From Lonsdalea britannica (GTDB lineage Bacteria > Pseudomonadota > Gammaproteobacteria > Enterobacterales > Enterobacteriaceae): DNA of 18,132 nucleotides. Shown piece by piece: positions 1 through 8,577 of this stretch. The translations under genes and the position numbers were made by a program. The stretch lies in NCBI RefSeq assembly GCF_946477055.1, contig NZ_CAMKXG010000040.1:1-18132 (forward strand), given 5' to 3'. The notes under the pieces were generated by a model. The model was not told where the DNA came from, made no database searches, and worked only from the letters and a program-made list of their open reading frames with translations. Each line of letters starts with the position of its first letter. Position 1 is the first letter of the stretch.

Positions 1-599
1 GCGAGTTCGTGCTGACGTCGAGCTTCGGTATTCAGGCGGCGATTTCTCTGCATCTGGTCACCCAGCAGTGTCCGCAAATTCCGGTGGTCTTGACGGACAC
101 CGGCTACCTGTTCCCGGAAACCTATCAGTTCATCGATAGCCTAACCGAGCAGCTGAAGTTGAACCTGAAGGTGTTTCGCGCCGAGCTATCTCCGGCCTGG
201 CAGGAAGCGCGCTACGGCAAGCTATGGGAGCAGGGCGTTGAGGGTATCGAGCGTTATAACCAGATGAACAAGGTTGAGCCGATGAACCGGGCGCTACAGG
301 AACTCGGTGCGCAAACCTGGTTTGCGGGCCTGCGCCGCGAGCAGGCGAGCAGCCGTGAAACGTTGCCGGTGCTGGCTATTCAGCGCGGCGTATTCAAATT
401 CCTGCCGATCATCGACTGGGACAACCGACAGGTCTATCAGTACCTGAAGGCCAATGGCCTGAGCTATCACCCGCTGTGGGATCAGGGGTATCTGTCGGTG
501 GGCGATACCCATACCACCCGCAAGTGGGAGCCGGGTATGAGCGAAGAAGAGACGCGATTCTTTGGTCTGAAGCGAGAGTGCGGCTTGCACGAAGGCTGA
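1..599 (+). CDS. cysH: Phosphoadenosine phosphosulfate (PAPS) reductase, 5' end missing
   Basis: Cytoplasmic enzyme that reduces PAPS to sulfite with thioredoxin as electron donor, in sulfate assimilation. The reading frame is open from base 3, and about 198 residues are visible. The E. coli protein has 244, so roughly the first 46 lie outside the window. Seen directly: the SSFGIQAA nucleotide-binding segment at the start, [20 protein letters not shown], and the C-terminal ECGLHEG, which carries the catalytic cysteine of this family. The gene ends at TGA 597-599 and is followed five bases later by an intrinsic terminator. It is therefore the last gene of its transcript, presumably cysJIH as in relatives. 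No frameshift or lost key residue is visible. Confidence 0.97.
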   Translation, partial: EFVLTSSFGIQAAISLHLVTQQCPQIPVVLTDTGYLFPETYQFIDSLTEQLKLNLKVFRAELSPAWQEARYGKLWEQGVEGIERYNQMNKVEPMNRALQELGAQTWFAGLRREQASSRETLPVLAIQRGVFKFLPIIDWDNRQVYQYLKANGLSYHPLWDQGYLSVGDTHTTRKWEPGMSEEETRFFGLKRECGLHEG

Positions 600-603
600 C
601 CCG

Positions 604-631
604 AAGCCCCTCGTTTGAGGGGCTTTCTCTT
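604..631 (+). terminator. Intrinsic terminator after cysH
   Basis: A perfect 9-bp stem (604-612 with 617-625, AAGCCCCTC/GAGGGGCTT) with a four-base loop GTTT is followed by a T-rich run (TCTCTT). It begins five bases after the cysH stop codon, the expected place for the end of a cysJIH transcript. Confidence 0.9.
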
Positions 632-817
632 GTGACGACAAGACATCCATAATCCTTTCTATTTTAGTTCGATGACCCGACGGCGGCCTGAGTACTAGGC
701 CCTGAATAATGACGGTAACATACTGATGCAGCGGATAAATTCATCGCGTGTCGCCGTGATACCCGCAGTGCGACATGTTATTTTTACCGCCATTTGCAGA
801 ATGGAGCCGTGTGCGTA
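632..817. other. Non-coding gap upstream of the ParB-like gene, with two inverted repeats
   Basis: These 186 bases lie between the cysH terminator and the next start codon. Two inverted repeats are visible: GGCCT 685-689 with AGGCC 697-701 around an AGTACT core, and TGTCGC 749-754 with GCGACA 770-775 (15-base spacer). The second lies 43 bases before the proposed start of the ParB-like gene. I found no convincing -35/-10 pair. The repeats could be operator sites or chance, and the sequence alone does not decide. Confidence 0.3.
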
Positions 818-1861
818 ATGTCTGAAATGAAGAAAGTGTGGTGGAGAGACATCGACGATCGCGACGGCGTCTGGCAGGGATTAGCGCTGGAAAGTCCGTC
901 CGGCCAGCGACCGTCGGGAAAACTGCAGCTGCTTGTGGGCGCGCAGGGTAGGGCGCAGGCGATCTGCGGAGATGACACCTTATTCTGGGCGGTGATGGCG
1001 ATGCATGGCGCCGAGGCTAGCGTCCTTTGTCCGCGCAAAGACATCCGCCAGCAGTCATTACTCAGCCCGATTCGGTCCGCCGACGTCATGCGGGCTGGAG
1101 CTGTGCACTCGCCCACGGCGCGTCAGGCAGGGTGGTGTCGCTTCTTTGCCGAACGTTTGCTTTCTTCGCCTCAACCGCTGCTGAACAACGGTCAATGGCT
1201 GCTGCGGCCGATGCCTTATGTGTTGCCTGCCGCGCCGCGCACCACTCAGCCGCAGCCGATAAACGCGTGGCGTTTTCACGCTCCCCAATCCGCGGGCGAG
1301 TATTGTCCGCGCTGGGATCTATTTGGCGAAGACATCCCGGATCTGACCGCGTCAGACTCGGTCTTTCTTATCGACCGCTGGTGGGACAGCACGCAACTCC
1401 TGCCGCTGTCCGTAGTTGACCCCGCTTCATCACGGGTGAAGTGGTGGCGTAAAAAAGCGCGTGAAGGGGCATTACCGCCCATTCTGCTGTGGTTCGTCTC
1501 GGGACTGGGAGCCTATGTGATTTTAGATGGGCATTCACGGTTACAGGCCGCGCGAGACGAAGGCGTACCGCCTCTGTTTATCGTGCTGAGCGGCTTGTAT
1601 CACCAGCGCTGGAAGCCAGATGTTGCCCAGCGGCAGCGGGTGGTCGATGCGCTGGCGCGTCAGCAGCAGTCAAATCCTAAGCTGAATCAGGATGCGATAA
1701 ACCAGACGTTGATTAATGCTTATGATGACCGTGGCGCGCTGGCCGGAACGACATATAGCCGAGTGACGTCGCTGGACGAACGTTGGCAACGGGAGGTCAA
1801 GGCGTATCTGTGCCGCTATTCATTAACGGAACATTTGGCCCATTTCGGGATAACCGATTAA
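818..1861 (+). CDS. Uncharacterised protein with a ParB-like (ParB/sulfiredoxin) motif
   Basis: I cannot assign a function. The 347-residue product has a C-terminal segment (about residues 205-265) with the pattern KWWRKKAREGALPPILLW, then ILDGHSRLQAARDEGV. The motif DGHSR at residues 237-241 is typical of ParB/sulfiredoxin-like folds, some of which bind DNA or nucleotides. Residues 1-200 match nothing I know. No helix-turn-helix, signal peptide or membrane segment is obvious. ATG 818 was chosen because GGAG lies at 803-806, though the 11-base spacing is long. TTG 794, GTG 809 and ATG 827 are alternatives. The gene sits alone between the cysH terminator and the cysG promoter, on the same strand but not clearly in either operon. 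It is not a partition gene by context, since no parA is near. Confidence 0.7.
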   Translation: MSEMKKVWWRDIDDRDGVWQGLALESPSGQRPSGKLQLLVGAQGRAQAICGDDTLFWAVMAMHGAEASVLCPRKDIRQQSLLSPIRSADVMRAGAVHSPTARQAGWCRFFAERLLSSPQPLLNNGQWLLRPMPYVLPAAPRTTQPQPINAWRFHAPQSAGEYCPRWDLFGEDIPDLTASDSVFLIDRWWDSTQLLPLSVVDPASSRVKWWRKKAREGALPPILLWFVSGLGAYVILDGHSRLQAARDEGVPPLFIVLSGLYHQRWKPDVAQRQRVVDALARQQQSNPKLNQDAINQTLINAYDDRGALAGTTYSRVTSLDERWQREVKAYLCRYSLTEHLAHFGITD

Positions 1862-2021
1862 GGCTAAGTGCCCGCGTAGACGGTATGAGTCCGCTTTTTA
1901 CGACTTGTAGAGTGATCCTTTATTCCATTACGGAACTTATCATGCGAATTCGGCATTTCAATACGCTTACCCCCTCGTTTTATAGTCCCATTATCACTTT
2001 TTTATCTTAGTAAAGGCATCT
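1862..2021 (+). promoter_or_regulatory. Leader and putative promoter of the cysG-cysDNC operon
   Basis: This 160-base gap is clearly more A/T-rich than the flanking genes. A possible -10 hexamer TATAGT lies at 1981-1986. Seventeen bases upstream there is only a poor -35 (TCAATA, 1958-1963), as expected of an activator-dependent promoter. Sulfur assimilation genes of this order are activated by CysB, whose sites are A/T-rich and degenerate, so I do not place one. A small inverted repeat TTCC-5-GGAA lies at 1923-1935. The ribosome binding site AAAGG (2012-2016) is five bases before the GTG start of cysG. The promoter position is inference. Confidence 0.4.
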
Positions 2022-3443
2022 GTGAACTATCTCCCTGTATTTGCCGATTTGCGGCAGCGCCCCGTGCTGGTGGTGGGCGGCGGCGAAGTAGCCATGCGTA
2101 AAATCACGCTGCTGCTGCGGGCGGGCGCAGAGGTCCGGGTGGCGGCGCGCGAGCTGTGCGCCCCGCTTGATGCTTTGCAGCAGGACGGAAAAGTGGCCTG
2201 GATTGCCCGTGAGTTCAGTCCTGAGCAGCTGGACCCGGTGTTCCTGGTCATCGCGGCTACCGATGATGCTAAGCTCAATGAAGCGGTCTCAGAGGCCGCG
2301 GATCGTCGGCAAAAACTGGTCAACGTGGTCGACGATCAGCCGAAGTGCTCCTTCATTTTTCCGTCGTTGATTGACCGGTCTCCGCTGATGGTGGCGATCT
2401 CATCCAGCGGCACTGCGCCGGTGCTGGCGCGTTTGTTGCGCGAAAAGCTGGAGGCGTTGCTGCCTTCCCGTTTAGGACAGATGGCCGAGCTGGCGGGCAA
2501 CTGGCGTAGCCGTGTCAAACAGCAACTGCCGACGATGACCGGCCGACGTCGGTTCTGGGAGCGCCTGTTCGACAGTCGCTTTGCCTCACTGGTGACGTCG
2601 GGAAAACTGACTGAAGCCGAGGACGCGCTGGAAGAACAGCTGATGGCGCCTCAGAACCAGCAAGGCGAGGTGTCACTGGTGGGCGCCGGTCCGGGCGATG
2701 CGGGGTTGCTGACGCTACGCGGACTGCAGGTTATCCAGCAGGCGGACGTGGTGTTGTACGACTATCTGGTGAGCGCGGACGTGCTGGAGCTGGTTCGACG
2801 CGATGCCGAGATGATTTGCGTCGGCAAACGCGCCAGCGCGCATCTGATGCCGCAGGACGAGATCAACCAGCGGCTGGTGACGTTGGCGCAGCAGGGCAAA
2901 CGGGTCGTTCGCCTGAAAGGCGGCGATCCCTTTATTTTTGGTCGTGGCGGCGAGGAGCTGCAGCATGTGGCGAAAGCGGGCATCCCCTTCCAGGTGGTGC
3001 CGGGCGTGACGGCCGCGGCGGGCGTCACCGCCTACGCGGGGATCCCGTTGACGCATCGAGACTATGCGCAAAGCGTGGCTTTCATTACTGGACATCACCG
3101 CGTCGACGGCAAAGCGCCGGACTGGTCTACGCTGGCCCGTCAGCGGCAGACGCTGGTGATTTATATGGGCACGATGAAAGCGGCGGACATTAGCCGTCAG
3201 CTGATAGAAAACGGGCGATCCGCAGCAACGCCGGTCGCCGTTATCAGCCGCGGCACCTGCCGGGATCAGCAGGTGCTGACCGGTACATTGCAACAGTTGG
3301 AACCGCTGGCGCAGCAGGCGGCTACACCGGCATTGCTGGTGATTGGCGAGGTGGTGAATTTGCATGAGCAAATCGCCTGGTTTGGAGATCATTCGCGGGT
3401 GTCGGCCTCAGAACGTCGGCCAACAGTGGTGAATTTGGCTTAA
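2022..3443 (+). CDS. cysG: Siroheme synthase, trifunctional
   Basis: Makes siroheme, the cofactor of sulfite and nitrite reductases, from uroporphyrinogen III by two S-adenosylmethionine-dependent methylations, an NAD-dependent dehydrogenation and ferrochelation. At 473 residues it is close to the usual two-module length. The N-terminal dehydrogenase/ferrochelatase module shows a GGGEVA NAD-binding turn (19-24), Asp104 in VVDDQPK and the Ser127-Ser128 pair in AISSSGT, the site phosphorylated in the Salmonella enzyme. The C-terminal methyltransferase module begins near residue 216 with [15 protein letters not shown] (220-234) and contains [13 protein letters not shown] (300-312) and GIPLTHRD. 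The start is GTG 2022, supported by AAAGG five bases upstream and by alignment with E. coli CysG. It is the first gene of the operon, 11 bases before cysD. In E. coli cysG instead belongs to the nitrite reductase operon. Confidence 0.96.
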   Translation: MNYLPVFADLRQRPVLVVGGGEVAMRKITLLLRAGAEVRVAARELCAPLDALQQDGKVAWIAREFSPEQLDPVFLVIAATDDAKLNEAVSEAADRRQKLVNVVDDQPKCSFIFPSLIDRSPLMVAISSSGTAPVLARLLREKLEALLPSRLGQMAELAGNWRSRVKQQLPTMTGRRRFWERLFDSRFASLVTSGKLTEAEDALEEQLMAPQNQQGEVSLVGAGPGDAGLLTLRGLQVIQQADVVLYDYLVSADVLELVRRDAEMICVGKRASAHLMPQDEINQRLVTLAQQGKRVVRLKGGDPFIFGRGGEELQHVAKAGIPFQVVPGVTAAAGVTAYAGIPLTHRDYAQSVAFITGHHRVDGKAPDWSTLARQRQTLVIYMGTMKAADISRQLIENGRSAATPVAVISRGTCRDQQVLTGTLQQLEPLAQQAATPALLVIGEVVNLHEQIAWFGDHSRVSASERRPTVVNLA

Positions 3444-3454
3444 GGTACGATTTT

Positions 3455-4363
3455 ATGGACGAGAAAAGACTGACGCATCTGCAACAGCTTGAAGCAGAAA
3501 GTATTCATATCATTCGCGAAGTCGCGGCGGAGTTCAGTAACCCGGTGATGATGTATTCCATCGGTAAAGACTCCTCGGTGATGCTGCATCTGGCGCGCAA
3601 GGCGTTCTACCCCGGCACGCTGCCATTCCCGCTGCTGCATGTCGATACCGGCTGGAAGTTTCGCGAAATGTACGAGTTTCGTGACCGCACGGCCAAGGCA
3701 TACGGCTGCGAGCTGCTGGTACACCGCAACCCGGAAGGGGTCGCGATGGGGATCAACCCGTTCGTACACGGTAGCGCAAAGCATACCGACATCATGAAAA
3801 CCGAAGGGTTAAAGCAGGCGCTGAACAAATATGGCTTTGATGCGGCCTTCGGCGGCGCGCGGCGCGACGAAGAAAAATCGCGCGCCAAAGAGCGTATCTA
3901 TTCGTTCCGCGACCGCTTCCATCGCTGGGATCCGAAAAACCAGCGCCCTGAGCTATGGCGTAACTACAACGGCCAGATCAATAAGGGCGAAAGCATCCGC
4001 GTGTTCCCCTTGTCCAACTGGACTGAGCTGGATATCTGGCAGTACATCTTCCTGGAAAACATCGACATCGTTCCGCTGTATCTGGCCGCAGAGCGCCCGG
4101 TGGTCGAGCGTGACGGTATGCTGATGATGGTCGATGACGACCGTTTCGAACCGCAGCCGGGTGAAACCATTACCCAGCGCATGGTGCGTTTCCGCACGCT
4201 GGGATGCTGGCCGCTGACGGGCGCGGTCGAGTCGCAGGCGCAGACTCTGCCGGAGATCATCGAGGAAATGTTGGTCTCCACCACGAGCGAGCGTCAGGGA
4301 CGGATGATCGACCGCGATCAGGCCGGGTCGATGGAGCTGAAAAAGCGTCAGGGATATTTCTGA
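3455..4363 (+). CDS. cysD: Sulfate adenylyltransferase subunit 2
   Basis: Catalytic subunit of ATP sulfurylase. With CysN it converts sulfate and ATP to adenosine 5'-phosphosulfate (APS) and pyrophosphate. Its 302 residues equal the length of the E. coli protein, and the two are nearly identical throughout. The PP-loop ATP-binding motif SIGKDS is at residues 35-40, followed by [25 protein letters not shown] and the C-terminal [12 protein letters not shown] are family hallmarks. It starts with ATG 3455, 11 bases after cysG stops, and ends 11 bases before the cysN ATG. That spacing fits one co-transcribed, translationally linked unit. Confidence 0.98.
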   Translation: MDEKRLTHLQQLEAESIHIIREVAAEFSNPVMMYSIGKDSSVMLHLARKAFYPGTLPFPLLHVDTGWKFREMYEFRDRTAKAYGCELLVHRNPEGVAMGINPFVHGSAKHTDIMKTEGLKQALNKYGFDAAFGGARRDEEKSRAKERIYSFRDRFHRWDPKNQRPELWRNYNGQINKGESIRVFPLSNWTELDIWQYIFLENIDIVPLYLAAERPVVERDGMLMMVDDDRFEPQPGETITQRMVRFRTLGCWPLTGAVESQAQTLPEIIEEMLVSTTSERQGRMIDRDQAGSMELKKRQGYF

Positions 4364-4374
4364 GGAGTTGCTGC

Positions 4375-5802
4375 ATGAATCATGATATTGCCAAACAGAT
4401 TGCCGATCAGGGCGGAGTCGAAGCCTATTTGCTCGCACAACAGGACAAAAGCCTGCTGCGCTTCCTGACCTGCGGCAGCGTCGACGACGGTAAAAGCACC
4501 CTGATTGGTCGCCTGTTGCACGATACCCGTCAGATCTACGAAGATCAGCTGTCTACGTTGCACAACGACAGCAAACGGTTGGGGACACAGGGCGAAAAGC
4601 TGGATTTGGCGCTGCTGGTCGACGGTCTGCAGGCTGAGCGCGAGCAGGGGATCACCATCGACGTCGCCTACCGCTATTTCTCTACCGAAAAGCGTAAATT
4701 CATCATTGCCGACACCCCGGGGCATGAGCAATACACGCGTAACATGGCGACGGGCGCATCCACCTGTGAACTGGCGATTCTGCTGATCGATGCCCGCAAA
4801 GGCGTGTTGGATCAGACTCGTCGTCATAGCTTCATCGCGACACTGCTGGGCATCCGCCATCTGGTGGTGGCGGTCAACAAAATGGATCTGGTCGACTATC
4901 AGCAGTCGGTCTTCGAACAGTTCAAGCAGGACTATCTGGACTTTGCACAGCAGCTGCCGGCGGATCTCAAAGTGACCTTCGTCCCGCTCTCCGCGCTGGA
5001 AGGGGATAACGTGGCGACGGCCAGCACGCAGATGAGCTGGTATAGCGGCCCTACGCTGCTGGAAGTGCTTGAGACGGTGGATGTCGCACCGCACAGCTTG
5101 TCGCAGCCTCTGCGTTTCCCAGTGCAGTATGTCAACCGGCCTAACCTGGATTTCCGTGGCTACGCGGGGACGGTGGCGTCCGGCGTGGTTCACGTCGGCC
5201 AGCGCGTGAAGGTGCTGCCCTCCGGCGTGGAATCCGCCATCGCTCGTATCGTGACGTTTGATGGCGATCTGCCGCAGGCGCAGGTCGGAGAAGCGGTGAC
5301 GCTGGTGCTGGAAAAGGAAATTGATATCAGCCGTGGCGATCTGATCGTGGACCATGCAGAAACGCTGGAAGCGGTGCAGAGCGCGCAGGTGGATGTGGTG
5401 TGGATGGCGGAACAGCCATTGGTCGCCGGGCAGAGCTACGACATCAAGATCGCGGGCAAAAAAACGCGGGCGCGAGTCGAAAATATTCAGTATCAGGTTG
5501 AAATCAACACGCTGACCCAGCGAGTCACCGAGTCGTTACCGTTGAACGGTATTGGACTGGTGGAGCTGACTTTCGACGAGCCGTTGGTGCTGGATCGCTA
5601 TCCGCACAACCATGTCACCGGCGGGATGATCTTTATTGACCGCCTGAGCAATGTGACGGTGGGCGCGGGTCTGGTACGCGAAGGTATTGAACAGACCTAT
5701 GAAGAGCCCGGCGCTTACAGTGCATTTGAACTGGAGCTGAACGCCCTGGTGCGTCGCCACTTCCCGCATTGGGGTGCGCGCGATCTGCTGGGAGGGAAAT
5801 AA
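4375..5802 (+). CDS. cysN: Sulfate adenylyltransferase subunit 1, GTPase
   Basis: Regulatory subunit of ATP sulfurylase. It hydrolyses GTP to drive APS formation on CysD and resembles elongation factor Tu. It has 475 residues, the same as E. coli CysN. GTPase motifs are intact: P-loop GSVDDGKS (34-41), DTPGHEQ (113-119) and NKMD (168-171). Two beta-barrel domains follow. The open frame runs upstream into cysD, but ATG 4375 is chosen because GAGGAG lies just before it and because it aligns with the known N-terminus. Its stop is one base before the GTG of cysC, so the two are translationally coupled. A 335-codon antisense open frame inside this gene is a shadow. Confidence 0.98.
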   Translation: MNHDIAKQIADQGGVEAYLLAQQDKSLLRFLTCGSVDDGKSTLIGRLLHDTRQIYEDQLSTLHNDSKRLGTQGEKLDLALLVDGLQAEREQGITIDVAYRYFSTEKRKFIIADTPGHEQYTRNMATGASTCELAILLIDARKGVLDQTRRHSFIATLLGIRHLVVAVNKMDLVDYQQSVFEQFKQDYLDFAQQLPADLKVTFVPLSALEGDNVATASTQMSWYSGPTLLEVLETVDVAPHSLSQPLRFPVQYVNRPNLDFRGYAGTVASGVVHVGQRVKVLPSGVESAIARIVTFDGDLPQAQVGEAVTLVLEKEIDISRGDLIVDHAETLEAVQSAQVDVVWMAEQPLVAGQSYDIKIAGKKTRARVENIQYQVEINTLTQRVTESLPLNGIGLVELTFDEPLVLDRYPHNHVTGGMIFIDRLSNVTVGAGLVREGIEQTYEEPGAYSAFELELNALVRRHFPHWGARDLLGGK

Positions 5803-5803
5803 G

Positions 5804-6427
5804 GTGTCTGAATCTCATTCCCTGCCGCCTGCGAATGAAAACGTGGTGTGGCATCCTCACGCAGTGACGCGAGCGGACCGTGAGCGTCGCCACGGCCATC
5901 GCGGCGCGGTCATCTGGTTTACCGGGCTGTCCGGCTCGGGGAAATCAACGTTGGCGGGGGCGCTGGAGCAGGCGCTCTACGCCGCGGGCGTCAGCACCTA
6001 TTTGCTGGACGGCGACAACGTCCGGCATGCTTTATGTCGCGATCTGGGATTTACGGATGACGACCGGCGCGAGAATATTCGCCGCGTTGGGGAAGTCGCC
6101 AAGTTGATGGTGGACGCCGGTCTGGTGGTGCTCACCGCGTTTATTTCGCCGCATCGCGCCGAACGGCAGATGGTGCGCGATCTGCTTGAGGATCGGCAGT
6201 TTATTGAGGTGTTTGTGGACACGCCGCTGGCGGTGTGCGAAGCGCGCGATCCGAAAGGGTTATACAAGAAAGCCCGCGCAGGCGAGCTGCGCAACTTCAC
6301 CGGGATCGACTCGATCTACGAAGCGCCCGAGCATCCGGAAGCCCATCTGGATGGCGAACAATTAGTAACAGATTTGATCGCTCAACTGTTAGCCATGCTG
6401 CGCCGTCTGGCTATCATAGACGCTTAA
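5804..6427 (+). CDS. cysC: Adenylylsulfate (APS) kinase
   Basis: Phosphorylates APS at the 3' hydroxyl with ATP to give PAPS, the substrate of CysH. It has 207 residues, against 201 in E. coli. The extra residues are at a variable N-terminus. The Walker A motif GLSGSGKS is at residues 41-48, [15 protein letters not shown] follows near 69, and [10 protein letters not shown] contains Ser115, equivalent to the serine phosphorylated in the E. coli enzyme. GTG 5804 is chosen as start: GGGAGG lies eight bases upstream, inside the last codons of cysN, and the stop of cysN is immediately before. An in-frame ATG at 5774 lies inside cysN and is less likely. Confidence 0.96.
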   Translation: MSESHSLPPANENVVWHPHAVTRADRERRHGHRGAVIWFTGLSGSGKSTLAGALEQALYAAGVSTYLLDGDNVRHALCRDLGFTDDDRRENIRRVGEVAKLMVDAGLVVLTAFISPHRAERQMVRDLLEDRQFIEVFVDTPLAVCEARDPKGLYKKARAGELRNFTGIDSIYEAPEHPEAHLDGEQLVTDLIAQLLAMLRRLAIIDA

Positions 6428-6442
6428 CATTCTTGTTGAGCG
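6421..6442 (+). other. Hairpin spanning the cysC stop codon
   Basis: An 8-bp stem with one G-T wobble (6421-6428 with 6435-6442) and a six-base loop includes the cysC stop codon. No T-run follows, so it is not a standard terminator. It could stabilise or process the cysC end of the message before ygbE. Confidence 0.35.
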
Positions 6443-6477
6443 TTGCCAAAACGCGTTGTGCCGGGAACACGAGTCGT

Positions 6478-6819
6478 ATGGGAAAAACAGTACAGCGTGT
6501 CACGCTATTGCCGCATCGTCAGATCCATCCACCTTCGCAGGAAACGCCGGTGTCTTACCCCAGCCTCGGGGCGATAGCCGGTTTCTGTTTTTATTGGCTG
6601 GCGTTTGCGCTTTCCTTCTGGCTGTACGGCCTTGATGCCACACGGCTACTCATGCTGTATACCTGGCCGCTATTTCTGGCGTTATTGCTCCTCTGCGTAC
6701 TGGTGGGCATGCTGTTTGGCCTGCTGTGGCAGCGTCGGGTTGTGCTGATGCTGCTGTGCTGCGGCGGTTCCGTTCTGTTTAGCTTCTGGCTGGTCTTTTC
6801 GGTAATTTCAGGCTGGTAG
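6478..6819 (+). CDS. ygbE: Small inner-membrane protein YgbE (DUF3561)
   Basis: A 113-residue protein of unknown function, recognised by position (between cysC and ftsB in enterobacteria) and by the segment LYTWPLFLALLLL, which parallels YTWPFFLAL in E. coli YgbE (107 residues). After a polar N-terminus of about 28 residues come three hydrophobic stretches, roughly residues 30-50, 58-80 and 86-110. It is likely an inner-membrane protein with three membrane segments. ATG 6478 has only a weak upstream GGGA, so the start is uncertain. The open frame extends back into cysC, but those upstream residues do not match the family. It lies 50 bases after cysC and may be read from the cys transcript. 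The N-terminal third differs from E. coli. Confidence 0.85.
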   Translation: MGKTVQRVTLLPHRQIHPPSQETPVSYPSLGAIAGFCFYWLAFALSFWLYGLDATRLLMLYTWPLFLALLLLCVLVGMLFGLLWQRRVVLMLLCCGGSVLFSFWLVFSVISGW

Positions 6820-6935
6820 GCTATTATTCATAGCCGGACGGCCTCTGCGCCGGACTCCTGGCACCGGAACCTTCCTCCCTTCTAACGCGTTGTGTCCGGT
6901 GTTCTGGAGTGCCTGTGCCGGATTGTATTCAGCAT

Positions 6936-6965
6936 TTGCATCCGCACAGTGGAGTCCTGATAAAA
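6936..6965 (+). promoter_or_regulatory. Putative ftsB promoter
   Basis: TTGCAT (6936-6941) and GATAAA (6959-6964) are 17 bases apart and lie upstream of ftsB in the 182-base gap after ygbE. This gap suits a new transcript start for ftsB-ispD-ispF-truD. Four of six and five of six bases match the sigma-70 hexamers, so the call is tentative. Nothing else is clear in 6820-7001. Confidence 0.3.
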
Positions 6966-7001
6966 GTTATGGGATGATTAGGCGGCTTTTCAGGGGGCGG
7001 G

Positions 7002-7340
7002 ATGGGAAAACTGACGCTGTTATTATTGGTACTTCTGGGCTGGCTGCAATATTCGCTCTGGCTGGGAAAAAACGGTATTCACGATTTGGTGCGGGTGAAG
7101 GACGGCGTTGCCGTTCAGCAAGCCAGCAATGCCAAGTTGAAATCCCGTAATGAACTGCTGTTCGCCGAAATCGACGATCTCAATGGCGGGCAGGAAGCCA
7201 TTGAAGAGCGTGCGCGTAACGAACTGAGTATGATCAAACCCGGCGAATCCTTCTATCGTCTGGTGCCAAACCAGTCGGGCCATCAGGCCAACTCGACCTC
7301 TACGTCCCCTCAATCTTCCCCTTATTCGACTCCACGCTAG
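7002..7340 (+). CDS. ftsB: Cell division protein FtsB
   Basis: Bitopic inner-membrane protein that forms the FtsQ-FtsB-FtsL complex at the septum and links early divisome proteins to septal peptidoglycan synthesis. It has 112 residues, against 103 in E. coli, with a longer Ser/Thr/Pro-rich tail. A short cytoplasmic start MGK is followed by a membrane segment (about residues 4-21), then a periplasmic coiled coil (about 28-70) with [20 protein letters not shown], a family signature, and [10 protein letters not shown]. The start ATG 7002 has a G-rich site (GGGGGCGGG) just before it. It ends two bases before ispD, so the two are probably translated together. Confidence 0.96.
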   Translation: MGKLTLLLLVLLGWLQYSLWLGKNGIHDLVRVKDGVAVQQASNAKLKSRNELLFAEIDDLNGGQEAIEERARNELSMIKPGESFYRLVPNQSGHQANSTSTSPQSSPYSTPR

Positions 7341-7342
7341 GT

Positions 7343-8062
7343 ATGTTGACTCCGAAGGACGACCTGTCTGAAGTGATCGCCGTATTGCCTGCCGCCGGAA
7401 ACGGCAGCAGAATGCAGGTCGATCGCCCGAAACAATATTTGAACATCGGTAACAAAACGATTCTGGAACATACGCTGGACGCGCTGTTTCAGCATCCCCG
7501 TATTCGTAAGGCCATTATCGCAATCAGCCCTGATGACGACTACTTTCAAACGCTGCCGCTGGCGTCCGATCCTCGCATTCAGGTCGTGCAAGGCGGACGG
7601 CAAAGAGCCGACTCTGTGCTGGCCGGTTTGCAGCAGGTTCAGGGTGTAGAATGGGTACTGGTGCATGATGCCGCTCGGCCGTGCCTGCACCCAGACGATT
7701 TGTCTCGTTTGCTTGAGCTGACTTCGCAAAGCGACGTCGGGGGCATTTTGGCCGCGCCGGTGCGTGATACCATGAAGCGCGGCAATGCGCAGGGCGATAT
7801 TGAGCATACGGTAGAGCGTAACGCGCTCTGGCATGCCCTGACCCCACAGCTGTTCCCGCTGACGCTGCTGAAAAACAGCCTGGAACGCGCGCTGTCCGAA
7901 GGGGCGGAGATTACCGATGAAGCGTCGGCATTAGAGTTTTGCGGTTACCATCCTCAGATCGTCAGCGGACGGGCGGATAATATCAAAGTCACCCGACCGG
8001 AAGATCTGGCGCTGGCGGAGTTTTATCTGACTCGTAACCTTGAAAATCAAACTATTGTATAA
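7343..8062 (+). CDS. ispD: 2-C-methyl-D-erythritol 4-phosphate cytidylyltransferase
   Basis: Third enzyme of the methylerythritol phosphate route to isoprenoids. It transfers CMP from CTP to methylerythritol phosphate. It has 239 residues (236 in E. coli). The nucleotide-binding segment [10 protein letters not shown]...PKQYL puts the catalytic Arg and Lys at residues 23 and 30. [34 protein letters not shown] and the C-terminal [14 protein letters not shown] are conserved. ATG 7343 has little Shine-Dalgarno sequence, consistent with coupling to ftsB two bases upstream. It is 17 bases before ispF, the next but one enzyme of the same pathway. Confidence 0.97.
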   Translation: MLTPKDDLSEVIAVLPAAGNGSRMQVDRPKQYLNIGNKTILEHTLDALFQHPRIRKAIIAISPDDDYFQTLPLASDPRIQVVQGGRQRADSVLAGLQQVQGVEWVLVHDAARPCLHPDDLSRLLELTSQSDVGGILAAPVRDTMKRGNAQGDIEHTVERNALWHALTPQLFPLTLLKNSLERALSEGAEITDEASALEFCGYHPQIVSGRADNIKVTRPEDLALAEFYLTRNLENQTIV

Positions 8063-8079
8063 ACAAAGGAGCGTGTGCG

Positions 8080-8577
8080 ATGCGTATCGGTCACGGTTTT
8101 GATGTCCATAAATTCGGTGGCGAAGGCCCGCTTGTGCTCGGTGGTGTAAGAGTTCCCTATACCCAAGGTTTGCTGGCGCACTCCGACGGCGACGTGGTGT
8201 TGCATGCCGTCACCGACGCGCTGTTGGGCGCCGCCGCGCTGGGCGATATCGGCAAACTGTTTCCGGATACCGACCCCGCCTTCAAGGGCGCGGACAGTCG
8301 CGAACTGTTGCGGCAAGCCTGGCGCCGTATCGCTGAGAAAGGTTATCGCCTGGGCAACGTGGACGTGACCATTATCGCTCAGGCGCCGAAAATGGCGCCG
8401 CACATCCCGCAAATGAGAGTCAATCTTGCGGAAGATCTTCAGTGCCATATGGATGACGTCAACGTGAAAGCGACGACCACCGAGCAGCTAGGGTTTACCG
8501 GACGCGGCGAGGGAATTGCCTGTGAGGCGGTGGCTCTGTTGGTGAAAAGCGATGCGTCGGGAGTGGTGGCATGGTGA
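8080..8577 (+). CDS. ispF: 2-C-methyl-D-erythritol 2,4-cyclodiphosphate synthase
   Basis: Cyclises the CDP-methylerythritol phosphate derivative to methylerythritol cyclodiphosphate with release of CMP, in isoprenoid synthesis. It has 165 residues (159 in E. coli), with a slightly longer C-terminus. The metal ligands are visible: Asp8 and His10 in GHGFDVH, and the His in [28 protein letters not shown] and [19 protein letters not shown] are family signatures. AAGGA (8066-8070) is nine bases before ATG 8080. Its stop codon overlaps the start of truD by seven bases. Confidence 0.98.
   Translation: MRIGHGFDVHKFGGEGPLVLGGVRVPYTQGLLAHSDGDVVLHAVTDALLGAAALGDIGKLFPDTDPAFKGADSRELLRQAWRRIAEKGYRLGNVDVTIIAQAPKMAPHIPQMRVNLAEDLQCHMDDVNVKATTTEQLGFTGRGEGIACEAVALLVKSDASGVVAW

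Noticed and set aside
1783..2010. 75-codon frame running from the ParB-like gene into the cysG leader
   Set aside because: Half lies inside the ParB-like gene in another frame, and the rest in an A/T-rich leader; no ribosome binding site.
600..2021. CRISPR-Cas locus downstream of cysH, as in E. coli
   Set aside because: No direct repeats with regular spacers and no cas-like protein are present; only the ParB-like gene occupies the interval.
2715..3392. 225-codon minus-strand open frame inside cysG
   Set aside because: Antisense shadow of the conserved methyltransferase domain; low-complexity His/Arg/Gln-rich translation typical of shadows.
4348..5355. 335-codon open frame on the minus strand inside cysN
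   Set aside because: It lies wholly antisense to a gene of certain identity, has no recognisable motif or ribosome binding site, and reflects codon bias on the opposite strand.
6890..7150. 86-codon plus-strand frame overlapping ftsB
   Set aside because: It overlaps ftsB in another frame, has no family match, and most of it lies in ftsB coding sequence.
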